Below the pieces are notes generated by a model. It had not been told where the DNA came from. It made no database searches and worked only from the letters and a program-made list of their open reading frames with translations. Positions 36,003-42,598 of a DNA stretch of 56,743 bases are shown here, one piece after another. Position numbers and translations under genes: made by a program. Numbering within the stretch: the stretch's first letter is position 1; the number at the start of each line of letters is the position of its first letter. The stretch spans positions 1 through 56,743 of the forward strand of contig CAJTYH010000018.1 in assembly GCA_910583675.1 (NCBI GenBank). The letters are read 5' to 3'. Source of the stretch: an uncultured Muribaculaceae bacterium. Lineage in GTDB: Bacteria; Bacteroidota; Bacteroidia; Bacteroidales; Muribaculaceae.

Positions 36003-36938
36003 GTGCCTACAAGGAGAGAATCACTGACATTGATATGTGCGCTGGCCGTATGGCTGGCCGTCACAGCCCTATGCATAGGGTTTCGGCCTGAGCACATATG
36101 GATAGCATTGCTGTTGGCAATCCTGTTTTTCAGCACACCGACTACAAGGCGTCTGGTAGTGGCGTTGTTGCCATTCATCATTTTCGGAATCTCGTATGAC
36201 TGGATGAACATAGTCCACAACTATGAGGTGAACCCGGTTGACATTGAGGGAATATACAATACTGAAAAATCACTTTTCGGCATTGCCGCCGCTGACGGCT
36301 CAATCCTCACCCCAAACGAATTCTTCAGGACGCACCCCATCCCATGGATGGACTTGGCAGGCGGATTCTTCTACCTCTGCTGGGTACCAGTGCCGATCCT
36401 CTTCGGACTTTACCTGTATTTCGGCGGCAAGACAAAGGCATACCTGCATTTCGCGCTCGTATTCCTCTTCGTGAACCTGATAGGATTCGCAGGATACTAT
36501 ATCCACCCGGCCGCCCCCCCTTGGTATGTGGCGAAATACGGCTTCGATTTCCTGCTCGGCACACCGGGCGACGTGGCCGGACTGGGAGCTTTCGACGAGG
36601 CTACCGGACTGGGCATATTCAACGGTCTTTACGGACGCAATTCAAACGTTTTCGCCGCCGTGCCCTCCCTGCATTCGGCATACACCCTGATAGCTTTCAT
36701 ATACGCCATCCGTTCACGCTCCCCGTGGTGGATAAGCACCCTTCTGGGGATAATAACCCTCGGAATATGGTTTACCGCCGTATACACATCCCACCACTAC
36801 ATAATAGATGTGACACTCGGGATCGGATGTGCGCTGCTCGGATTCATGGTCTTCGAATACATATTAATGCGAATACCTGCGTTTTCACGCTTCATGTCAG
36901 GCTATGAAGGATACGTAGGAAACAACAGCAGACATTAA
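36003..36938 (+). CDS. PAP2-type inositol-phosphoceramide synthase
   Basis: 311 aa, about six spans. The Aur1/sphingomyelin-synthase-type motifs are present: AAPPWY (170-175), AAVPSLHSAY (218-227, His224) and SHHYIIDV (263-270, His265 and Asp269). It would move phosphoinositol from phosphatidylinositol to ceramide at the membrane. Start codon is GTG at 36003; no ATG occurs near the N-terminus. It begins 32 nt after the phosphatidyltransferase stop. A run of seven C lies at 36514-36520 in the AAPPW codons. Confidence 0.85.
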   Translation: MPTRRESLTLICALAVWLAVTALCIGFRPEHIWIALLLAILFFSTPTTRRLVVALLPFIIFGISYDWMNIVHNYEVNPVDIEGIYNTEKSLFGIAAADGSILTPNEFFRTHPIPWMDLAGGFFYLCWVPVPILFGLYLYFGGKTKAYLHFALVFLFVNLIGFAGYYIHPAAPPWYVAKYGFDFLLGTPGDVAGLGAFDEATGLGIFNGLYGRNSNVFAAVPSLHSAYTLIAFIYAIRSRSPWWISTLLGIITLGIWFTAVYTSHHYIIDVTLGIGCALLGFMVFEYILMRIPAFSRFMSGYEGYVGNNSRH

Positions 36939-37278
36939 CGACTGCGGCGAACAGCTTCATTCACTTTTGTTAACAATTGCTAAGCGATATAGCGCTTATA
37001 TTAACATATCTTCTCTTACAGGCCCTATTTTTAACTCACATTTGCAAAAAAGCACAAATTTTACCACTGAAAAAAATTTTGCAATTGCAAACTTATGTGT
37101 ACTTTTACACGATCTTTTCAGCGAAAGCCCTGAAAACATCTTTTCACAAACCAAACCGTTGGACGCCTCCTACGACATGGCGTCCTGAGGTTTCATCCCG
37201 TGCAATGCAATGGAACATCCGAGATGCATGGGGAAGAACTGTCAGAAACACAAAATATTAAAACAGATAACAACAGAA
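36939..37278 (+). other. 340-nt leader before inositol-phosphate synthase
   Basis: A+T-rich, no supported gene. It has a weak promoter at 37078-37107 and a GGACGCC/GGCGTCC inverted repeat (37161-37167 and 37179-37185) between that promoter and the ATG. This suggests separate transcription and possibly leader control of the last gene. Confidence 0.45.
37078..37107 (+). promoter_or_regulatory. weak promoter of inositol-phosphate synthase
   Basis: TTTG (37078-37081) and TACTTTTA (37100-37107), one mismatch to TAnnTTTG. Leader of about 165 nt. Confidence 0.35.
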
Positions 37279-38613
37279 ATGAGTAACGTAAAGAAAGCCG
37301 AAGGCAAACTCGGCGTAATGGTTGTTGGTCTGGGTGCTGTCACCACCACCTTCATGACCGGCGTTTTAATGACCCGTAAAGGACTTGCAAAGCCCGTTGG
37401 CTCCATGACCCAGTATGACAAGATCCGCGTGGGAGAAGGTGCCGACAAGAAATACCTCAAATACAACGAAATCGTTCCCATCGCAGACCTCAACGACATC
37501 GTGTTCGGAGCATGGGACGTATACCCTGCAAACGCATACGAATCAGCAATCCATGCCGAGGTTCTCAAGGAGAAGGACATCAACCCCGTAAAGGACGAAC
37601 TCGAAGCCATCAAGCCCCTCAAGGCTGCTTTCGACCACAACTACGCAAAGCGCCTCGAAGGAGACAACATCATGGTCGGCAAGACACGTTGGGAGATGGT
37701 GGAGCAGCTCCGCGAAGACATCCGCAACTTCAAGAAGGAGAAGGGTGTTGACCGCGTAGTAGTCCTCTGGGCCGCCTCCACCGAAGTATACGTTCCCGTA
37801 AACGAGGAAGTACACTATAAGCTCGCCGACCTCGAGGCTGCAATGAAAGCCGACGACAAAGAGCACATCGCACCCTCCATGTGCTATGCATATGCAGCAC
37901 TCACCGAAGGCTGTCCCTTCATCATGGGCGCTCCCAACACCACAGTCGACATTCCCGCCATGTGGGAACTCGCCGAAAAGACAAAGATGCCTATCGCCGG
38001 CAAGGACTTCAAGACCGGCCAGACACTTGTGAAATCAGGCTTTGCCCCCATCATCGGCACACGTTGCCTCGGCTTGAACGGATGGTTCTCAACCAACATC
38101 CTCGGAAACCGCGACGGCCTCGTGCTTGACGAACCCGCAAACTTCCGCACAAAAGAGGTGTCAAAGCTCTCCACTCTGGAGTCCATCCTCGTACCCGAAG
38201 AGCAGCCCGACCTCTACGGCGCAAACTGCGGCGGTGAAGGCAACGAGCACAACGGCTACTACCATAAGGTTCGCATCAACTACTATCCTCCCCGCAACGA
38301 CAACAAGGAGGGCTGGGACAACATCGACATCTTCGGATGGATGGGATACCCCATGCAGATCAAGATCAACTTCCTCTGCCGCGACTCCATCCTTGCCGCT
38401 CCCCTCTGCCTTGACCTAGTGCTGCTGAGCGACCTCGCCGCACGTTGCGGCCGCTACGGCACACAGCGCTTCCTGAGCTTCTTCCTGAAGAGCCCGATGC
38501 ACGACTACACAAAGGACGAGGTGCCTGTAAACCACCTCTTCCAGCAGTACGTGATGCTGAAAAACGCCATCCGCGAGATGGGAGGCTATCCCGCCGACGA
38601 AACAATTGACTGA
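37279..38613 (+). CDS. ino1: myo-inositol-1-phosphate synthase
   Basis: Converts glucose 6-phosphate to inositol 1-phosphate with NAD as an internal hydride carrier. 444 aa. NAD site VVGLGAV (15-21), the central KDFKTGQT and GTRCLGLNGWFSTNILGNRDG-type region (here around 251-280), and a C-terminal region with HNGYYHKVRI and DSILAAPLCLDL match the bacterial MIPS family. The frame is open from 37210, but the ATG at 37279 gives the proper N-terminus. Supplies the inositol phosphate for the genes upstream. The codon use is strongly biased to a few codons (GAC, AAC, CTC, AAG), a sign of high expression. Confidence 0.95.
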   Translation: MSNVKKAEGKLGVMVVGLGAVTTTFMTGVLMTRKGLAKPVGSMTQYDKIRVGEGADKKYLKYNEIVPIADLNDIVFGAWDVYPANAYESAIHAEVLKEKDINPVKDELEAIKPLKAAFDHNYAKRLEGDNIMVGKTRWEMVEQLREDIRNFKKEKGVDRVVVLWAASTEVYVPVNEEVHYKLADLEAAMKADDKEHIAPSMCYAYAALTEGCPFIMGAPNTTVDIPAMWELAEKTKMPIAGKDFKTGQTLVKSGFAPIIGTRCLGLNGWFSTNILGNRDGLVLDEPANFRTKEVSKLSTLESILVPEEQPDLYGANCGGEGNEHNGYYHKVRINYYPPRNDNKEGWDNIDIFGWMGYPMQIKINFLCRDSILAAPLCLDLVLLSDLAARCGRYGTQRFLSFFLKSPMHDYTKDEVPVNHLFQQYVMLKNAIREMGGYPADETID

Positions 38614-38730
38614 CCAAAGGGAACGGCAGCCCGTGGTTTTCAGGGGCACCGTCATCATTGGAAAAGTCAGTTCGCCAAAGGCGATCCGAAACGAACATTT
38701 TGAATTGTTGTACATAGCATTTTGTTTGGG

Positions 38731-38763
38731 AAGCCGGGAGATTGTGAAATCTCCCGGCTTTGC
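38731..38763 (+). terminator. terminator of inositol-phosphate synthase
   Basis: AAGCCGGGAGATT/AATCTCCCGGCTT 13-bp stem, loop GTGA, then TTG. It lies 117 nt beyond the stop codon. Confidence 0.7.
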
Positions 38764-39313
38764 CATGTCTTGAAACCCCATTAAGCGACTTGGCAAGGCG
38801 GGGTATCAATATTGACACACTGCCTTGCCAAGCAATAATATGAAGCAGGTAGGCGAAATCGCAATGAATTGCCTACCTTGACTCTCACAATGTAGAATAT
38901 TTATGCTAACTTTACAGAAATAAAAAACCCGGATTCTTCACCTGCATCTGATATCAGGGAGAGGAATTACCGGGACTGCAATGCAAAATTAGTGATTATA
39001 TGCTGTATAACAAAGCGTTTTTCAATAAAGTACGTTTCAGCCCCTCTGAACCGTTTTCGGGCGTTTCGTAATCGTGTTTTTCATAACGAATCCATATGTT
39101 GGAACATAAACCATGTCATGGGTATCCATTCTGAAATGATGGAGGTATTGGGGTGGATGAATCAAGATGTTCCTACATGGTTATCTAAATATGACCGGTT
39201 CCAACTTGTAGCTGATGATATTTGCAATGCCTTGAATTGGAAATAAAATGCAATCAAATGCATAATCATAAAGCCGTATAATGAACCGCCTACCATAACG
39301 AATGGAAGCGTGA
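38764..39313. other. hairpin-rich, mostly noncoding region
   Basis: Two inverted repeats: CTTGGCAAGGC/GCCTTGCCAAG (38789-38799, 38822-38832) and AGGTAGGC/GCCTACCT (38847-38854, 38871-38878). The base composition is visibly richer in A+T than the flanks. A short open frame is listed separately. No promoter consensus or known RNA was recognised. It may be a remnant of a lost or moved element. Confidence 0.45.
39118..39246 (+). pseudogene. short open frame, possible gene remnant (42 aa)
   Basis: An open frame ending NQDVPTWLSKYDRFQL...NALNWK. The reading extends upstream to a GTG at 38992 (84 aa), but the upstream part reads like random sequence. The C-terminal part looks protein-like but matches nothing I recognise. 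It may be the tail of a lost gene or simply chance. Confidence 0.25.
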
Positions 39314-40456
39314 TCAATCCTGAGGGCCGTTCTGCTGTTGATAGGCACGTGGGGTAAGCCCGGTAAATTCCGTGAACTTGGTGTGGAAATTGCTCCTGTC
39401 GTTGAATCCTACAAGTTCATACAGGCAACTTACCTGCAAGCCTGGAGTGGAACGGATGAGACGCTCAGCCTCCTCGAGCCTCAGCCGCATGCGCCAACTC
39501 CTGAATGTCGTATTGTGAACCTGCTGGAAATAGGTGATGAATTCATTGCGCGACACACCCATTCTCTCGGCCAACTGCTCGGTGGTGACATCGCTCTCAA
39601 TGAATCCTCTTTGCTCCACCCATTTGTGTAATGCTTCCTCCAGCTTGTCGTAGTGAGACGCTATGGAATTGTCCGTCTCCTCTATATCAGAGACAGCCGC
39701 CCCGGAATTCAACGGCGTGGCAACCTCTGTCTCAGCCACCTTCACAGGCTCGCCTACGATTTTGATTATATAGTCGCCTTTTATGCGATAACCGATCATA
39801 GTCACACATATCCAGGTATAATAAACCGTGTAAAGTACTACAAGCGCCGTATATAGCCACGAGGACATCGGCAAGACGAATATGATCAGCATTATCCCGC
39901 CTATGGCCACCGCACTGTTGAATATGTACCTTACAGGACGCAGACGCAGGGAGGACTCATCGTCGTCATAATGTACATACAACGCCCTCTCGGTCTGCTT
40001 GTAAAAACGGCGAAAGCGACCCATGTAATACCTTACCTGGAAGATAAAGAAACATACATACAACGCGTAACTGTAATAATACAACGAAGGGAAGCAATAC
40101 TGAACTGTTATTAGCTGGGCAGCCAACACCATTATGATCAACATCTGTATTATTATGCGGCGCATCGTCACCTCCAAAGGAGCCACGAGTGTGGTGGCCG
40201 TAGCGGCCAACAGGAGTGCCTGGAAGCTCGTATCCCAGATCACCACCGTCTTCTGCCACATATTGTCCGTGCAACCCGCCATCAGGTAACTTACCAATGC
40301 AAGCGCGGTAAAAGTGGACACCATGAACCAACGCGAGATAGACCATCGCAACCACCTCCTGGAGTGAGGCGTGGGCAATCCTGCCAGGACAACTGCCAGT
40401 GTGACCAGTATGGCGGTGGACACATACGAAATCAAGATTTGATGAGGGCAGATCAT
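39314..40456 (-). CDS. membrane-anchored AraC-type regulator
   Basis: 380 aa. Six or seven hydrophobic spans in the first about 230 residues, then a cytoplasmic linker and an AraC DNA-binding domain at the C-terminus (about 275-375) with TTEQLAERMGVSRNEF, FRSWRMRLRLEEAERLI and VGFNDRSNFHTKFTEFTGLTP, which covers both helix-turn-helix units. The ATG at 40456 is preferred to the GTG one codon earlier. No sensor domain outside the membrane part is obvious. No operon partners; a possible promoter is at 40621-40628. Target genes unknown. Confidence 0.88.
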   Translation of the reverse strand: MICPHQILISYVSTAILVTLAVVLAGLPTPHSRRWLRWSISRWFMVSTFTALALVSYLMAGCTDNMWQKTVVIWDTSFQALLLAATATTLVAPLEVTMRRIIIQMLIIMVLAAQLITVQYCFPSLYYYSYALYVCFFIFQVRYYMGRFRRFYKQTERALYVHYDDDESSLRLRPVRYIFNSAVAIGGIMLIIFVLPMSSWLYTALVVLYTVYYTWICVTMIGYRIKGDYIIKIVGEPVKVAETEVATPLNSGAAVSDIEETDNSIASHYDKLEEALHKWVEQRGFIESDVTTEQLAERMGVSRNEFITYFQQVHNTTFRSWRMRLRLEEAERLIRSTPGLQVSCLYELVGFNDRSNFHTKFTEFTGLTPRAYQQQNGPQD

Positions 40457-40620
40457 CACGTCGGTTTATTGGTTAATATGGTTACTTTTTAAGGAATCAG
40501 CCAGTCAATGGCAAATGCACGTATGGCTGGGACTATTCATAAGGCATAAAGGAATATCAGAAGCAAATACGCGAAGCACCGTAGTTACAAACCGTCAGGC
40601 GCGTACAGCATTAATGGTTG

Positions 40621-40628
40621 CAAAATTA
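40621..40628 (-). promoter_or_regulatory. -7 box towards the AraC-type gene
   Basis: TAATTTTG on the minus strand, about 165 nt upstream of the ATG. No good -33 element. Confidence 0.35.
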
Positions 40629-40734
40629 AAGAAAAAGAGCGGACAGAATGTTGTGGAAGCTGTTGTTTTTCGTGTTGTTTTTATAAAAATCTCCGTAAAA
40701 GCCATCTTGTCATGGTAGATTCCAATTTTTTCAT

Positions 40735-40742
40735 TAATTTTG
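40735..40742 (+). promoter_or_regulatory. -7 box of the DUF2851 gene
   Basis: TAATTTTG, exact consensus, 76 nt before the ATG; a TTGT lies at 40707-40710, slightly too far. Confidence 0.4.
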
Positions 40743-40817
40743 GTAGACGTATAAAATCACACTTGTATTGCGCCCAAGCCTCAAGGCAACCCCGTTGGCA
40801 CCCCTTATATCTATGAC

Positions 40818-42104
40818 ATGGAGAAGTTGATGCAATTCGTCTGGCAACACGGCTTCGGCATAAAGCCGGGAATGACGACCGTTGACGGGCGGCGACTGAC
40901 CGTCGTGAGCCAAGGGAGGCTCAACACAGATGCCGGCCCGGACTTTTTCAATGCGACGGTAGTGATCGACGGGCAGACATGGGTCGGGAACGTGGAGATA
41001 CATGTCAAGGCCTCCGACTGGTACCGCCACCATCATGACACGGATCCGGCATATGAATCGGTCATACTCCATGTTGTACAGGAAAATGACGCCCAAATCA
41101 GACGCAAGGACGGCTCCGTAATACCCCAGACAATACTCAAATGCACGCCCCAGGCTGCACAAAGATGCAACAGGCTTCTGCTTGATGCTGCCAACAGCCT
41201 TCCATGCAAGGCGACCATAGCGGCCACACCGCAGATATATCGTACAGACTGGCTGACCGCCCTGGCCATGGAAAGGCTCTACCGAAAAAGCGAAAGGATC
41301 CTGCAACTGGTAAAGGACACCGCAGGACACTGGGAGGGAGCCGCATACATCACGCTTGCACGCGGCCTTGGATTCGGACTGAACAGCGAGCCGTTTGAAC
41401 TGCTTGCCAAAAGCATGCCACTGCAATTCCTGAACAAGCATGCCGACGAACTCCTTAGCGTAGAGGCTCTTCTGTTCGGACAGGCCGATCTCATTCCGTC
41501 GCCGGATGCGTCGGAAACGTCCTATGTGACACGACTGAGACAAGAATACGCATTCATGGCCAACAAATTCCAGCTCAGACAACCGCATCCGGCATGGAAG
41601 ATGTCGCGGACAAGACCGCAGAATTTCCCACACAGACGCATTGCATTGCTTGCAGAGCTTATCCACCGGGGATTCTACATCGTAGGCAGGATCTGCGACA
41701 GCAACTCACCCGAAGAGTTACGAAAGATCTTCAATCTGGAACTACAGGGGTTCTGGAGCACCCACTTCACATTCAACAACAACGCTCCCGCATGCCGCGC
41801 CACGGCATTAAGCCGCGACTCACTGGACACACTGCTGATAAACGTGGCCATACCACTGATGCACGCGCGCCACATGACGCTGCAGGACTTTCGGGGGATG
41901 GAACATTCGGTGGAACTCCTACAGAGCCTCACAGCCGAAAACAATTCCATCACGAGACTTTTCGCCGGTGCCGGACTAAGATGTACCGACGCTTTCACCT
42001 CCCAGGCCATCATAGAACTACGTCGCGAATATTGCGAGAAAAGCAAATGCATCTACTGCCGATTCGGCCACCGCATGCTGTCGGCTGAGATTGCACGTCC
42101 TTGA
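40818..42104 (+). CDS. DUF2851 family protein
   Basis: 428 aa, a Bacteroidota-typical family of unknown function. Typical text: LMQFVWQHG (4-12), GRLNTDAGPDFFNATV and NVEIHVKASDWYRHHHDTDPAY. The D..E.H form here (GPDFFNA, WVGNVEIHVKASDW) recalls a nuclease-like core: D47, E62 and K66 could be a D...E-x-K-like site, but this is only a visual resemblance. C-terminal CEKSKCIYCRFG carries three cysteines. No signal peptide. Converges with folK (22 nt apart). Confidence 0.85.
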   Translation: MEKLMQFVWQHGFGIKPGMTTVDGRRLTVVSQGRLNTDAGPDFFNATVVIDGQTWVGNVEIHVKASDWYRHHHDTDPAYESVILHVVQENDAQIRRKDGSVIPQTILKCTPQAAQRCNRLLLDAANSLPCKATIAATPQIYRTDWLTALAMERLYRKSERILQLVKDTAGHWEGAAYITLARGLGFGLNSEPFELLAKSMPLQFLNKHADELLSVEALLFGQADLIPSPDASETSYVTRLRQEYAFMANKFQLRQPHPAWKMSRTRPQNFPHRRIALLAELIHRGFYIVGRICDSNSPEELRKIFNLELQGFWSTHFTFNNNAPACRATALSRDSLDTLLINVAIPLMHARHMTLQDFRGMEHSVELLQSLTAENNSITRLFAGAGLRCTDAFTSQAIIELRREYCEKSKCIYCRFGHRMLSAEIARP

Positions 42105-42126
42105 ACTTGCTTACGAGACCATTCAA

Positions 42127-42594
42127 TCAGATAGACAGAAGCATCTCTGCGGCGGTAAGGCCGGTTTGGGGATGATGCCATCCCGGAGCAAGCTCCTCCA
42201 CGGGACGGAGCACGAAATCGCGCAGATGCATGCGCGGATGAGGCAACGTAAGACGCGGGGTGGACATGATCACGTCATCGAAGTATATGAGATCCACGTC
42301 AATGAGGCGGTCGGCGTATCCTCCTGATGCCGACCGGTGGGATGCGCCGCATATGCGGTCCTGCACATGCATCAAACCCTTGAACAGTTCCTCGGGGGAA
42401 CAGTCCACAGACAATTCCACACCCATGTTCAGAAAACGGTGCTCGCTCTCAAAACCCCACGGCTCGCTTTCCACGACCCGCGAGCATCGCACGGATGCCA
42501 CATGCGGCAAAATAGAAATCCCGGCGACAGCACGCCTTATAAGGGCACGACTGTCGCCGAGATTGGATCCTATGTTGACATGCGCTGTCGCCAA
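42127..42594 (-). CDS. folK: HPPK, 6-hydroxymethyl-dihydropterin pyrophosphokinase
   Basis: Folate synthesis: transfers pyrophosphate from ATP to 6-hydroxymethyl-dihydropterin. 155 aa. Motifs: NIGSNLGD near the start, EPWGF, RLIDVDLIYFDD (the metal site) and LPHPRMHLRDFVLRPVEEL. No ATG lies near the expected N-terminus; a TTG at 42594 gives MATAHVNIGSNLGD and leaves 4 nt to the infB stop, so TTG is chosen with moderate confidence. The frame is open far upstream inside infB, which is not coding. Confidence 0.88.
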   Translation of the reverse strand: MATAHVNIGSNLGDSRALIRRAVAGISILPHVASVRCSRVVESEPWGFESEHRFLNMGVELSVDCSPEELFKGLMHVQDRICGASHRSASGGYADRLIDVDLIYFDDVIMSTPRLTLPHPRMHLRDFVLRPVEELAPGWHHPQTGLTAAEMLLSI

Positions 42595-42598
42595 CTTC

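Larger units (their letters stand above)
40457..40817. other. divergent intergenic region AraC/DUF2851
   Basis: No gene seen. Contains one -7 box per direction: 40621-40628 (leftward, towards the AraC gene) and 40735-40742 (rightward, towards DUF2851). Confidence 0.5.
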
